Assembly (NCBI GenBank): GCA_031289425.1
Contig: JAITPM010000064.1
Span: 1 to 59,347 of the forward strand
Length of the DNA stretch: 59,347 nt
Origin: Fusobacteriaceae bacterium
GTDB lineage: Bacteria > Fusobacteriota > Fusobacteriia > Fusobacteriales > Fusobacteriaceae
Direction of reading: 5' to 3'
Made by a program: the position numbers and the translations under genes
The notes under the pieces: model-generated
Database searches by the model: none
What the model saw: only the letters and a program-made list of their open reading frames with translations
Told to the model about the DNA's origin: nothing
Part shown: positions 36,403-46,684 of the stretch, piece by piece
Numbering within the stretch: position 1 is the first letter of the stretch
Layout of the letters: each line of letters starts with the position of its first letter

Positions 36403-37416
36403 ATGAAAATATTATCATATATATATTATGTAATAACTACCATAAGAAATTTTTTCTACGATACAGGAATTTTTCCAAGCAGAAGTATATCAGGAGTTGA
36501 GATTATTTGTATTGGAAATGTGACTGTAGGCGGTACCGGAAAAACGCCAGCGGTTCAATATTTTACCAAAAAATTTAAAAAAATGGGAAGAAAAGTGGCA
36601 GTAATTTCGAGGGGTTATAGGGGGAAAAGAAAGAGAGACCCTCTTTTGGTAAGCGACGGAAAAATGATATTTTCTACAGTCGAAGAAAGTGGTGATGAAT
36701 CATATATGCATGCATTAAATCTAAATGTCCCCATTATAGTAAGTGCTAATAGATATAAGGGATGTATGTTCGCAAAAAAACATTTTGATGTGGATACGAT
36801 CGTTTTGGATGATGGATTTCAACATAGAAAATTAAACAGAGACAGGGATATAGTTCTGATTGATGCGACCAACCCTTTTGGATTTGGAGAAATGTTACCT
36901 AAGGGAAGATTGAGAGAGAATTTTAAAAAGGCAGTGCATAGGGCTAGTGAATTTATAATTACAAAGTCTGATCTGGTGAGCGAGAGGGAAGTCGAAATAT
37001 TGAGAAGATATCTAAAAATATTAGAAAAAAAAGAAGTTTCTCTTGCAAAGCATGGAGTGATATCACTTTGCGATATTAATGGGAATCAAAAACCTCTATT
37101 TTGGATAAAAGATAATCGGATACTTTTATTTTCTGGATTAGCCAATCCGCTTAATTTTGAAAAAACAGTCATATCGCTCAACCCTTCATATATAGAAAGA
37201 ATAGATTTTATAGACCATCATAATCTGACAATACGAGATTTGAACTTGATACAGAAAAGAGCAGAAAGTATTAAAGCCGCCTATATTCTCACCACAGAAA
37301 AAGATTTGGTAAAGATACCTCAGGGATTTGTTATGGAAAATTTGTTAGTTTTAAAAATAGAATTTACAATGATTGAAGATAATACACTAAAACCAATCGG
37401 AGAAATGAATAAATGA
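36403..37416 (+). CDS. lpxK: Tetraacyldisaccharide 4'-kinase
   Basis: LpxK phosphorylates the lipid A precursor tetraacyldisaccharide-1-phosphate at the 4' position on the inner membrane. The 337-aa protein carries the P-loop variant VTVGGTGKTPAV, VISRGYRGK, LDDGFQHRKLNRDRDIVLID and MLPKGRLRE, all family hallmarks. It proves that this organism makes lipid A, so it is a true Gram-negative. AAGGGG precedes the start. The stop overlaps the next gene as ATGA. Confidence 0.93.
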   Translation: MKILSYIYYVITTIRNFFYDTGIFPSRSISGVEIICIGNVTVGGTGKTPAVQYFTKKFKKMGRKVAVISRGYRGKRKRDPLLVSDGKMIFSTVEESGDESYMHALNLNVPIIVSANRYKGCMFAKKHFDVDTIVLDDGFQHRKLNRDRDIVLIDATNPFGFGEMLPKGRLRENFKKAVHRASEFIITKSDLVSEREVEILRRYLKILEKKEVSLAKHGVISLCDINGNQKPLFWIKDNRILLFSGLANPLNFEKTVISLNPSYIERIDFIDHHNLTIRDLNLIQKRAESIKAAYILTTEKDLVKIPQGFVMENLLVLKIEFTMIEDNTLKPIGEMNK

Positions 37417-38336
37417 CAAATGAAAAAAAAATAAAAAAACTTAAAGTTACACAGATAAAATTAGAAAAACCAGATAAAAACGAGGAAATGTTAAATATCA
37501 TAAGAGGAAAAGATAAAGAGGTTTTTATTTCATTGATAGCGAAATTCGGTAAATTGGAGATACTTAATAATTTTGCTGAATTTTTGAATAAACGTTCTTT
37601 TTTTTCTGTAGACATATATGGAAATATTAAAAGAAAAAGTTTAAACTACGCCTTTCCTATTTTTTCTTTTTTTAATGATGAAAACTTGCTGGCTGAATCA
37701 TTATTGGAATTGGCTGCACCGGAAGAAAGGCAAAAAATCTATAAAATCGATAGATTTTCAAATGTAGATCTTGAAATAGTAAAAATAAATTTTATTAAGA
37801 CCATGGCAAATGGTAATTTGGAATTTGCTAAAAGATACGGAAAGGAATTATTTTTAAGAGATAAAAACGAATTTTTTAAAGTAATTGCCAATTTTTCTTT
37901 GGCAGGAAATATTTCCAGTTTGAAATCTTTGATGGTTTTATCTTTTGCAGAAATAATAAAATCTAATGAAAAATCATTTAATGACAATATTTTTTATATT
38001 TTTATGAGTTATATGTGCAAATACAGAGATAATTTCTATGAGAATGATAAGAACTATGAGATAGATATGGACAGTGATGCGGATATTTCTATTGATGAAC
38101 TTTTTGAAAATCTAGATATAGATAAAAAAGATTTGATGAAAAAGAATGAATTAGAAATATTAAGTTATTTGATGCTTATGAAAAAACTCAATATCAAGGA
38201 ATCAAAATTTATAAATATAGCTAAATATGAAGTTGAAAAATATAATGAATTTAAAAAGGACGATAAATTTTCTCAAAATGATAAATATAAAAAAATGTTG
38301 AGAGATTTATTTTTAGATGCGATAAAAAAGATATAA
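37413..38336 (+). CDS. Unrecognised 307-aa protein between lpxK and nadD
   Basis: The protein is Lys/Asp/Asn-rich and mostly helical, without signal peptide or membrane segments. The middle region (residues about 95-200: FSNVDLEIVKINFIKTMANG, then KRYGKELFLRDKNEFFKVIANFSLAGN) reads like a series of short helical repeats. An acidic stretch (EIDMDSDADISIDELFENL) follows near residue 220. I do not recognise the family. It overlaps lpxK by four bases and is followed by nadD after 20 bases, so it is co-translated with housekeeping genes and probably conserved in close relatives. Confidence 0.7.
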   Translation: MTNEKKIKKLKVTQIKLEKPDKNEEMLNIIRGKDKEVFISLIAKFGKLEILNNFAEFLNKRSFFSVDIYGNIKRKSLNYAFPIFSFFNDENLLAESLLELAAPEERQKIYKIDRFSNVDLEIVKINFIKTMANGNLEFAKRYGKELFLRDKNEFFKVIANFSLAGNISSLKSLMVLSFAEIIKSNEKSFNDNIFYIFMSYMCKYRDNFYENDKNYEIDMDSDADISIDELFENLDIDKKDLMKKNELEILSYLMLMKKLNIKESKFINIAKYEVEKYNEFKKDDKFSQNDKYKKMLRDLFLDAIKKI

Positions 38337-38356
38337 AATTTATGGGTGATTAAACA

Positions 38357-38926
38357 ATGAAAATAGGAATATATGGCGGTTTATTTGACCCTATACATAT
38401 AGGTCATATTTCTGTAGTCAAATTTGTATCTGAATATTTTAAAATGGATAAAATAATAGTGATACCTGTGGGTATTCCGTCGCATAGGGAAAATAATGCA
38501 GTAGATGGAAATATGCGAATAAAGATGTGCCAAATGGCTTTTGAAAATATAGATAGAGTCGAAGTTTCTGATATTGAGGTAATACAAAATAAATTGTGCT
38601 ATACCTACGATACTTTATGTAATATAATAGAAATATATGGAGAAAATAACGAATATTTTGAAATAATAGGAGAGGATTCTTTAAACTATTTTAAAACTTG
38701 GAAAAAGTATGAAGAAATCTTAAAAAAGAGTAAACTCATAGTTTTAAAGAGAGAAGGTTACAATGAAAAAGCTTTTCATGAGAACATAATATTGATTGAT
38801 AGTCCATATTTCCCATATTCTTCTACAAAAATACGGGATGTTATATCGAAAAATGGTGATATCAGCGGAATGGTTACTGAAAAAGTAAGAAAATATATAG
38901 AAACAAATAATTTATACAAAAGTTGA
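38357..38926 (+). CDS. nadD: Nicotinate-nucleotide adenylyltransferase
   Basis: NadD transfers AMP from ATP to nicotinate mononucleotide in NAD synthesis. The 189-aa protein has the nucleotidyltransferase signature GIYGGLFDPIHIGHI at the N terminus and the C-terminal PYSSTKIRD motif. Length is normal. It is the last gene of the smc-lpxK run and complements pncB at 47996, which makes the nicotinate mononucleotide substrate. Confidence 0.92.
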   Translation: MKIGIYGGLFDPIHIGHISVVKFVSEYFKMDKIIVIPVGIPSHRENNAVDGNMRIKMCQMAFENIDRVEVSDIEVIQNKLCYTYDTLCNIIEIYGENNEYFEIIGEDSLNYFKTWKKYEEILKKSKLIVLKREGYNEKAFHENIILIDSPYFPYSSTKIRDVISKNGDISGMVTEKVRKYIETNNLYKS

Positions 38927-38980
38927 GAAATATTAATAAAATATTTAAAAAAATATAAATATTAAGGAGGTTTTTCAAAA

Positions 38981-41602
38981 ATGAAAAGAGTTTTATTATT
39001 TAAAGAAGGAAGCGCAGAGATGAAAAATTTATTGGGGGGTAAGGGAGCTAATTTGGCAGAAATGACTAATTTAGGGCTTCCTATTCCACAAGGATTTACT
39101 GTAACAACAGAAGCTTGTATAGATTATTACAAGGATGGAAAAGCAATATCTGAGGATATCAAAGGTCAAATTTTTGTGGCTTTGGCAGAATTGGAAAAAG
39201 TACAAGGTAAAAAATTTGGAGATTTAAATGACCCACTATTGGTGTCTGTACGTTCTGGAGCAAGAGTTTCAATGCCGGGAATGATGGATACAATATTAAA
39301 TCTGGGATTAAACGATACAGCTGTGGAAGGTTTTGCAAAAAAAACCGGTAATTCTAGATTTGCATATGATTCATACAGGAGATTTATACAAATGTTTTCT
39401 GATGTGGTTATGGGAATTTCTAAATCATCTTTTGAAGAAATATTGGATGGAGAGAAAGAAGCTAAAGGAGTAAAATTCGATACTGACCTGAGTGCTGATG
39501 ATTTAAAAGAAGTCATAAATAAATATAAAATTTTGTATAAAAAGCAAATTGGTGTTGAATTTCCACAAGACCCAAAGGATCAACTTATGGCAGCAGTAAA
39601 AGCAGTATTTTCATCTTGGGATAATCCGAGAGCAGTCGTATATAGACGTATGAATGATATTCCGGGAGATTGGGGAACAGCCGTAAATGTACAATCAATG
39701 GTATTTGGTAATATGGGAGATACATCAGGTACAGGAGTAGCGTTTACTCGTAATCCTTCTACAGGAGAAAAGAAAATATATGGTGAATATCTGATAAATG
39801 CACAAGGTGAGGATGTAGTTGCCGGAATAAGAACACCTCAACCTATTACAAAATTAAAAGAGGATTTGCCAAAATGTTATGATGAATTTATAGAAATTGC
39901 TACAAAATTGGAAAATCATTATAGAGATATGCAAGACATGGAATTTACTATTCAAGAAGGTAAATTATATTTCCTACAAACTCGTAATGGAAAGAGAACG
40001 GCTCATGCTGCACTACAAATAGCTTGCGATTTAGTGGATGAAGGTAAAATAACAGAAGAAGAAGCCATAGTAAGAATAGAAGCAAAATCATTAGATCAAT
40101 TATTACACCCTACATTTGACCCTAATGCACTTAAAAAAGGAGAAGTATTAGGAGAAGCTTTGCCGGCTTCACCGGGAGCAGCAGCAGGTAAGGTTTATTT
40201 TACTGCAGAAGATGCTAAAAAACATGGATTAAGTGGTGAAAGAGTTATATTAGTAAGATTGGAAACATCTCCTGAAGATATAGAAGGAATGAGTGCTGCC
40301 GAGGGAATATTGACAGTACGTGGTGGAATGACTTCTCATGCTGCAGTTGTCGCTCGTGGAATGGGAACTGCCTGTATATCAGGATGTGGTGAAATAAAAA
40401 TAAAAGAAGAAGAAAAATATTTTGAATTAGGTGGACATAGAATAAAAGAAGGAGATTATATATCATTAGATGGTTCTACAGGTAAAATATATTTGGGAGA
40501 TATAAAAACAGAAGAAGCGTCAATAGGTGGTAATTTCGGAAGAATAATGAGTTGGGCAGATAAATTCAGAAGATTAAAAATAAGAACTAATGCAGATACT
40601 CCAAAGGATACTATAAATGCTGTAAAATTGGGAGCAGAAGGAATAGGGCTTTGTCGTACTGAGCATATGTTTTTTGATGAGACAAGAATACATAAGATGC
40701 GTCAAATGATATTATCTAGCAATGTAGCAGATAGAGAGAGAGCATTGAATGATCTACTTCCTTATCAAAAGAGTGATTTTAAGGCTATGTATGAGGCATT
40801 AGGAGATAGACCAATGACTGTACGTTATTTGGATCCACCTCTTCATGAATTCTTACCTACTGCAGAAGATGAAATAATATCTTTGGCAAAGGACATGGGA
40901 ATAACTCCTTCTGAAGTGAAAGAAAAATGTAGCGAATTGCATGAATTCAATCCTATGATGGGGCACCGTGGATGCAGACTTAGTGTCACATATCCTGAGA
41001 TTACGGTTATGCAAACTAGAGCGGTTTTAGAAGCTGCTATAGAAGTAAAGAATGAAAAGGGATATAATATAATACCTGAAATCATGGTACCGTTGACTAC
41101 AGATAAAAAAGAATTAAAATTTGTAAAAGATATAATTATAGAAGTCGCAGAACAAGTAAAGAAAGAAAAAAAATCTGATATAGTTTATATGATAGGTACA
41201 ATGATAGAAACTCCAAGAGCTGCTATTTTGGGCGACCAAATAGCTGAAGAAGCTGAATTTTTCTCATTTGGAACTAATGATTTGACTCAACTTACTTTTG
41301 GATTCTCAAGAGATGACGCCGGCAAGTTTTTAGATTCTTATTATAAGACTAAAATATATGAATCAGACCCATTCGCAAGATTAGACCAAACCGGTGTCGG
41401 AATATTAGTAGAGACAGCTGTAACTAAAGGTCGTGCAGTCAATAAAACATTAAAACTTGGAGTTTGTGGAGAACATGGAGGAGACCCAAGTTCTGTAGAA
41501 TTTTTCCATAAAGTTGGCTTGGATTATGTATCTTGTTCACCATTTAGAGTACCAATTGCAAAATTAGCTGCTGCACAAAGTGCAATAAAGTATAAAAAAT
41601 AA
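38981..41602 (+). CDS. ppdK: Pyruvate, phosphate dikinase
   Basis: PPDK interconverts pyruvate, ATP and phosphate with PEP, AMP and pyrophosphate. The 873-aa protein has the three standard domains: the N-terminal ATP-grasp region (LLGGKGANLAEM), the swivelling phosphohistidine domain with the catalytic His in GGMTSHAAVVARGMG, and the C-terminal PEP barrel ending with GVCGEHGGDPSS. AAGGAGG precedes the start. It lies directly before fbp on the same strand, giving a two-gene gluconeogenic pair; it could also work in the glycolytic direction for extra ATP from pyrophosphate. Confidence 0.96.
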   Translation: MKRVLLFKEGSAEMKNLLGGKGANLAEMTNLGLPIPQGFTVTTEACIDYYKDGKAISEDIKGQIFVALAELEKVQGKKFGDLNDPLLVSVRSGARVSMPGMMDTILNLGLNDTAVEGFAKKTGNSRFAYDSYRRFIQMFSDVVMGISKSSFEEILDGEKEAKGVKFDTDLSADDLKEVINKYKILYKKQIGVEFPQDPKDQLMAAVKAVFSSWDNPRAVVYRRMNDIPGDWGTAVNVQSMVFGNMGDTSGTGVAFTRNPSTGEKKIYGEYLINAQGEDVVAGIRTPQPITKLKEDLPKCYDEFIEIATKLENHYRDMQDMEFTIQEGKLYFLQTRNGKRTAHAALQIACDLVDEGKITEEEAIVRIEAKSLDQLLHPTFDPNALKKGEVLGEALPASPGAAAGKVYFTAEDAKKHGLSGERVILVRLETSPEDIEGMSAAEGILTVRGGMTSHAAVVARGMGTACISGCGEIKIKEEEKYFELGGHRIKEGDYISLDGSTGKIYLGDIKTEEASIGGNFGRIMSWADKFRRLKIRTNADTPKDTINAVKLGAEGIGLCRTEHMFFDETRIHKMRQMILSSNVADRERALNDLLPYQKSDFKAMYEALGDRPMTVRYLDPPLHEFLPTAEDEIISLAKDMGITPSEVKEKCSELHEFNPMMGHRGCRLSVTYPEITVMQTRAVLEAAIEVKNEKGYNIIPEIMVPLTTDKKELKFVKDIIIEVAEQVKKEKKSDIVYMIGTMIETPRAAILGDQIAEEAEFFSFGTNDLTQLTFGFSRDDAGKFLDSYYKTKIYESDPFARLDQTGVGILVETAVTKGRAVNKTLKLGVCGEHGGDPSSVEFFHKVGLDYVSCSPFRVPIAKLAAAQSAIKYKK

Positions 41603-41669
41603 AACAAAAATGCATGATATATTTGTATAACAAGTATTAATAGATTACCATAAAAAAGTGGGTGAAAAT

Positions 41670-43655
41670 ATGGCTGATAGAATAAGTGAATATACTGATG
41701 AGCGCAAAGAGCAAGAATTTAAATACCTTACATTACTTTCGAATCAATTTAAGAATATAGGGGAGACGACAACTGAGATAATAAACTTGCAAGCTATATT
41801 AAATTTACCAAAGGGAACAGAACATTTCTTATCTGACATACATGGAGAGTACGAAGCATTTGACCATGTCATAAGAAATGGTTCTGGGGTAATAAAAGAA
41901 AAAATAGAAGATATATTTGGAGATGTACTTGGGGATTTTGAAAAAACAGAATTAGCAACTGTCATATATTATCCGAAAGAAAAAATAGACCTTTTGAGCC
42001 AAGGTGAAAGAAACATAGATATGTGGTACAAAAGTATCATACATAGATTGATAGAAGTATGCAGTGTAGTTTCTTCAAAATATACGAGCTCAAAGGTTAA
42101 AAAAGCTATGCCTGAAAACTTTCAATATATTTTACAAGAATTATTGTACGAAAGGAAAGATATCGTAAATAAAAAAGAATATATAGATGGGATTGTAGAT
42201 ACTATTATCTCAATAGGCAGAGCGAAACAGTTTGTAATAGCAATTTCCAATCTGATACAGAGATTGATAATTGATAAATTGCATATAGTAGGAGATATAT
42301 ATGACAGAGGGCCATCTCCACACTTGATAATGGATGTCTTGGAAAAATATCATGATGTGGATATACAATGGGGGAATCATGATATCGTATGGATGGGGGC
42401 TGCGATCGGTAACAAGGCATGTATAGCTAATGTCATAAGAGTATGTGCCAGGTATTCCAACAATGATATCTTAGATGAAATATACGGAATAAATCTATTT
42501 CCACTAGCGACTTTTGCCATGGAGACTTATGGTAATGACCCATGTATTAAATTTGCTCCCAAAGAGGGAGAAAAAAATGATATTATGGCCAAAATACATA
42601 AGGCTATTTCTATAATACAATTTAAGATTGAAGGTCAAATAATCGAAAGAAATCCCAAGTATCAAATGGAAGACAGAAATTCTCTAAAATATATTGATTA
42701 TGATAAATATACAATAAAAATTGATGGTGTAGAGTATAAATTAAATGACCAAAACTTTCCTACGATTGATAGAGAGAATCCTCTGAAATTATCAGTTGAA
42801 GAAGAAGAAATTATGAATAAACTCCAAAAATTCTTTTTGAGAAGTGAAAAGTTGCAAAAACACGTGAATTTTTTATTGGCAAAGGGAAGTATTTACTTGA
42901 TGTATAACAATAATCTCTTATATCATGGTTGTATTCCTCTGAGAGAATATGGGACTTTTCAAGAGATAGAAATAGATGATAAGAAGTTGAGAGGCAAAAA
43001 GTATTTGGATGAGATAAATAAAGTTATGAGAATGGCGTATTTAGCTAGAGAAAACACTCAAAAAAATAATAGGGCTATAGATTTTTTATGGTACCTATGG
43101 TGCGGAAAACATTCACCGGTTTTTGGAAAACATGCTATGAAAACTTTTGAAAGGTATTTCATAGATGATGAAAAAACGCATAATGAAATAAAAAATCCTT
43201 ATTACAGGTTGTGTGATAAAGAAGAAATCTGCGATATGATTCTGGAAGAATTTGGTCTCAATCCAAATATTTCGCATATTGTAAATGGACATGTACCAGT
43301 AAAAGTAAAAAAAGGAGAAACTCCAATCAAGGCAAATGGAAAACTCTTGATAATAGATGGAGGATTTTCCAAAGCATATCAAAAAGAAACAGGCATAGCG
43401 GGATATACTCTTATTTCAAATTCGTGGGGGCTAAAACTGGTATCTCATGAACCGTTCGAATCAAGGGAAAAAGCGATAAGTGCCGGAAAAGATATTTTAT
43501 CATCATCCAAAATAGTGGAAGATGTAAAAGCAAGAATAAGGGTGAGAGATACTGATAAAGGAAAAGAATTGCAAAATCAAGTAAATGACCTAAAAAAATT
43601 GTTAAACGCTTATAAAAAAGGTATAATAAAAGAAAGGTATAACAAGAAGGATTAA
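41670..43655 (+). CDS. fbp: Fructose-1,6-bisphosphatase, class III
   Basis: This 661-aa protein belongs to the Firmicutes-type metallophosphoesterase FBPases, unrelated to class I. Motifs seen are FLSDIHGEYEAFDHV, VGDIYDRGPSPH, QWGNHDIVWMGAAIGN and the late INGHVPV-like HIVNGHVPVKVKKG. It removes the 1-phosphate of fructose 1,6-bisphosphate in gluconeogenesis. The start is placed at 41670; the GTG at 41658 forms part of the purine-rich ribosome site. It ends in a strong bidirectional terminator. Confidence 0.94.
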   Translation: MADRISEYTDERKEQEFKYLTLLSNQFKNIGETTTEIINLQAILNLPKGTEHFLSDIHGEYEAFDHVIRNGSGVIKEKIEDIFGDVLGDFEKTELATVIYYPKEKIDLLSQGERNIDMWYKSIIHRLIEVCSVVSSKYTSSKVKKAMPENFQYILQELLYERKDIVNKKEYIDGIVDTIISIGRAKQFVIAISNLIQRLIIDKLHIVGDIYDRGPSPHLIMDVLEKYHDVDIQWGNHDIVWMGAAIGNKACIANVIRVCARYSNNDILDEIYGINLFPLATFAMETYGNDPCIKFAPKEGEKNDIMAKIHKAISIIQFKIEGQIIERNPKYQMEDRNSLKYIDYDKYTIKIDGVEYKLNDQNFPTIDRENPLKLSVEEEEIMNKLQKFFLRSEKLQKHVNFLLAKGSIYLMYNNNLLYHGCIPLREYGTFQEIEIDDKKLRGKKYLDEINKVMRMAYLARENTQKNNRAIDFLWYLWCGKHSPVFGKHAMKTFERYFIDDEKTHNEIKNPYYRLCDKEEICDMILEEFGLNPNISHIVNGHVPVKVKKGETPIKANGKLLIIDGGFSKAYQKETGIAGYTLISNSWGLKLVSHEPFESREKAISAGKDILSSSKIVEDVKARIRVRDTDKGKELQNQVNDLKKLLNAYKKGIIKERYNKKD

Positions 43656-43658
43656 AGA

Positions 43659-43697
43659 AAAAGCCCAGATGCAATTTTTATCGCATCTGGGCTTTTA
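43659..43697. terminator. Bidirectional terminator after fbp
   Basis: AAAAGCCCAGATGC (43659-43672) and GCATCTGGGCTTTT (43683-43696) are perfect complements with a ten-base loop. It serves fbp and the minus-strand operon ending at 43736. Confidence 0.88.
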
Positions 43698-43735
43698 TTC
43701 TAAATAAAACATAAAAAAAGAAATTGAGTTAAAAA

Positions 43736-44362
43736 TTATTTACTTTTTTTAACAGCAGCCTCTATTTGATCTGAAAAATCTTTTAATTCTTCTAACAATT
43801 TATCGACATCACCAGAAAATTCGATAGTTTCTATTGTATCGTTTTGTACTATTTTATCGACTATTTCTTGGTCAGAATCAGATACAACTTCACCAAATAT
43901 TGTGTGTTTATAATTTAACCAATCAGTTGGGATGTGAGTTATAAAGAATTGAGAACCATTGGTATTAGAGCCGGCATTTGCCATGGCCAAAATCCCTTTT
44001 TTATTAAATACTACTCCATCTTTGAATTCATCTGGGAATTGGTATCCTGGCCCACCAGTACCGGTACCTAAAGGACAACCACCTTGTATCATAAAATCAT
44101 TAATAACTCTATGAAATTTCAGACCATTATAGAATCCTAATTTTGATAATTTTACAAAGTTTGCTACTGTATAAGGGGCAACATCTGGTAATAATTTTAA
44201 ATTAATATCTCCTTTATTAGTTTTGATTTTTGCATTAATAGCTATCATTTCCAATTTTTTATCTCCTTTAAATTTTAGATTTGTACTACTTTTTCCATAA
44301 ATCATAAAGCAATAGCTAAAAATAGCAATTACTATAATAAATAAAAATTTTAAAAATTTCAC
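43736..44362 (-). CDS. Peptidyl-prolyl cis-trans isomerase, cyclophilin type, exported
   Basis: The 208-aa protein has an N-terminal hydrophobic segment of about 20 residues (signal peptide or anchor) and a bacterial cyclophilin domain with FHRVINDFMIQGG, GILAMANAGSNTNGSQFFIT and HTIFGEVV. The catalytic arginine of FHRV and the QFF motif are intact. Its place is likely the periplasm, helping protein folding. It is the last gene of the minus-strand operon, two bases from the methyltransferase gene. Confidence 0.9.
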   Translation of the reverse strand: MKFLKFLFIIVIAIFSYCFMIYGKSSTNLKFKGDKKLEMIAINAKIKTNKGDINLKLLPDVAPYTVANFVKLSKLGFYNGLKFHRVINDFMIQGGCPLGTGTGGPGYQFPDEFKDGVVFNKKGILAMANAGSNTNGSQFFITHIPTDWLNYKHTIFGEVVSDSDQEIVDKIVQNDTIETIEFSGDVDKLLEELKDFSDQIEAAVKKSK

Positions 44363-44363
44363 T

Positions 44364-45527
44364 TCAGGCCTCCATTGTATTCTTTAATTTATTTAGTTTT
44401 TCTCCATAATATTGATAATAATAACATTTTATGCCGCCATTATATAATTTTCTATTTTTAGTTGCTTTTTTTCCAAATATAGTTTCAAAATTTTCATAGG
44501 ATGTAATTATATAATAAGACCATTTTGGAATAGATTGCACACACATTTCTCCAAATGATTGGTACAAAACTGCTACTTCATCATAAGTCAAAAGTCTATC
44601 CCCATAGGGTGGATTTGTAATTAAGGAACCATGAGATTCTTTGAAATGGAGATCTCTAAAATCAGCACATTTAAACTCAATATCAGCCAATAAACCTGCC
44701 TTTTTAGCATTTTCTGTGGCTATTTTAATTACCTCAGAATCAATGTCTGATGCATATATTTTTATAGATTTATCCAAATTTTCTTTGGAATATGCCTCAT
44801 CTCTTGCGTTTATCCAATATTCTTCTGGGATAATTTTCCATTTTTCTGATTCAAAATTTCTATTAGCACCTGGGGCTATGTTTCTTGCTATCATAGCAGC
44901 TTCTATAGCTATCGTTCCTGTGCCGCACATTGGATCAACAAGGGGTAAATTATTACCATTCCAATGAGACATTTTAACAAGGGCAGCAGCCATTGTCTCC
45001 TTCAAAGGAGCCAGATTTATATATTTGCGATACCCCCGTTTGTGTAGTGGTTCTCCGCTTGTATCTATCATCACAATAAAAATATCCTTATTTGCTTGTA
45101 ATTTAATAGAGTAACGGGCACCATTTTCCGGAAATAAATCTTTTCTATATTTTGATTTTAATCTTTCTACAATTGCTTTTTTAGTTATTTTTTGAATATC
45201 AGATAATGAATATAATTTTGATTTGACTGAACTTACCCAAGAAATAGGGAACTCACCATTTATATCAATAATAGTTTCCCAGGGTATTTTTTTTATATTT
45301 TGGAATAATTCCTCAAAAGTAGTTGCTTTGAATTCTCCCATTTTTATAAATGCCCTATCGGCGCACCTTAGATTGATATTTGCTTTTGGAATATCGGCTA
45401 AAGTTCCTTCGAATTCGACTCTTCCATTAAATGCTACTACATTTTTGAAATTTAATTCTTGGCATTCATCTCTCACAATGGATTCTAATCCCATAGAAGC
45501 AGACGCAATAAAAATATAATTTTCCAT
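44364..45527 (-). CDS. THUMP-domain class I RNA methyltransferase (RlmL/YpsC type)
   Basis: The 387-aa protein combines an N-terminal ferredoxin-like/THUMP region (about residues 1-155) with a UPF0020-type Rossmann methyltransferase. PLVDPMCGTGTIAIEAAMIARN is the SAM site and TNPPYGDRL is the catalytic motif IV for N2 methylation of guanine. It is expected to modify 23S rRNA (m2G), as the E. coli RlmL N-terminal half does. It starts 50 bases after the AI-2E permease stop in the same operon. Confidence 0.9.
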   Translation of the reverse strand: MENYIFIASASMGLESIVRDECQELNFKNVVAFNGRVEFEGTLADIPKANINLRCADRAFIKMGEFKATTFEELFQNIKKIPWETIIDINGEFPISWVSSVKSKLYSLSDIQKITKKAIVERLKSKYRKDLFPENGARYSIKLQANKDIFIVMIDTSGEPLHKRGYRKYINLAPLKETMAAALVKMSHWNGNNLPLVDPMCGTGTIAIEAAMIARNIAPGANRNFESEKWKIIPEEYWINARDEAYSKENLDKSIKIYASDIDSEVIKIATENAKKAGLLADIEFKCADFRDLHFKESHGSLITNPPYGDRLLTYDEVAVLYQSFGEMCVQSIPKWSYYIITSYENFETIFGKKATKNRKLYNGGIKCYYYQYYGEKLNKLKNTMEA

Positions 45528-45576
45528 TATTTTCTCCTAACTGACTGAATAGTGGTGATTTTATTATAATATTTGA

Positions 45577-46677
45577 TTATTTATTTCTTTTTTCTAAGAG
45601 CAACTTATAGATGAGTTTTACAACTCCAAACACAGGCACCCCAAAAAACATTCCTACCGGTCCAAATAAACTTCCACCTATAAGAACAGATAAAATAACC
45701 CAAAAAGCTCTTACACCAATGGTTTCACTGGCTATTTTAGGCCCTATTACCCAATTATCCAAAATTTGAGCTATACAAATAGCAACAAAAAGGATAATAG
45801 CTTTTGAAGGTTCAGAAACGAGTACTATAAATATAGAGATTGCTCCCGCTATAATAGAACCAACATACGGAATCATATTCCCCAAAAGAATCATGATAGA
45901 TGATAAAAGGGCATAAGGGACTCCTGCGAATAGGGAAATAGTTAAAACAGTGCCAGCTACACAAAACGATACAATGACCCGCCCCCACAGATAAGTCAAA
46001 AGTAAGAGTCTGGCCTTATTTATAAAATCGGATATAAAAGTACTGTTTTTTTTACCGAACAATATGATTAAAATATTATTGATAACATTTATAAAATGCT
46101 TTTTATCCAGTAAAATTAGTACACCTAAAAAGAAACCGATAAAAAATTTGGTTATGGCTACCGACCACCACAACATATTTAGGAAAACTGAAAAACCTAA
46201 TACCCTCCATTTGATTATACTTTGTTTTATAAAATTAATTATAGTTTTTTCAAATTCCTCTTGACCGAGAATTGTGAGTTCCTTTTCTTTTAAAAAGTTA
46301 AATATTTTCCCTATTAGTTTTCCACTTTCTTCTTGAATTGCCGGTAATTTATCATACAATTCTTTGAAACTTGTGATCACTTGAGGGATAACAACACCTA
46401 TAAAACTTATCATAAATAACAATGTAAAGCCGACTGTTATTGCGACAGCTATCCATCTTTTTTGATTGAATTTTGTCTCTATTTTTGTAACGATTGGTTC
46501 CAAAAATATTGCGGTAAATAGTGCATAGATGAGAGGAGTCAAATATCCGATATATTTCTTGTATACCTCACTAGCCATATCGTATTGTTGCAGAAAACTT
46601 TGGATTATAATAAATAAAATTCCTAATAAAATAATCCTTAAATATGGAATTTTGCTTTTATTGTTTTTTAAATACAT
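45577..46677 (-). CDS. AI-2E family permease
   Basis: This 366-aa membrane protein has about seven helices with the family's conserved IPYVGSIIAGAISI and GPVGMFFGVPVFGVVKLI segments near the C terminus. Family members include TqsA and putative Na+/H+ or quorum-signal exporters, so the substrate is open. It lies eight bases from the NusG-II gene and is transcribed with pncB and psd. Confidence 0.87.
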   Translation of the reverse strand: MYLKNNKSKIPYLRIILLGILFIIIQSFLQQYDMASEVYKKYIGYLTPLIYALFTAIFLEPIVTKIETKFNQKRWIAVAITVGFTLLFMISFIGVVIPQVITSFKELYDKLPAIQEESGKLIGKIFNFLKEKELTILGQEEFEKTIINFIKQSIIKWRVLGFSVFLNMLWWSVAITKFFIGFFLGVLILLDKKHFINVINNILIILFGKKNSTFISDFINKARLLLLTYLWGRVIVSFCVAGTVLTISLFAGVPYALLSSIMILLGNMIPYVGSIIAGAISIFIVLVSEPSKAIILFVAICIAQILDNWVIGPKIASETIGVRAFWVILSVLIGGSLFGPVGMFFGVPVFGVVKLIYKLLLEKRNK

Positions 46678-46684
46678 TGTCCAC

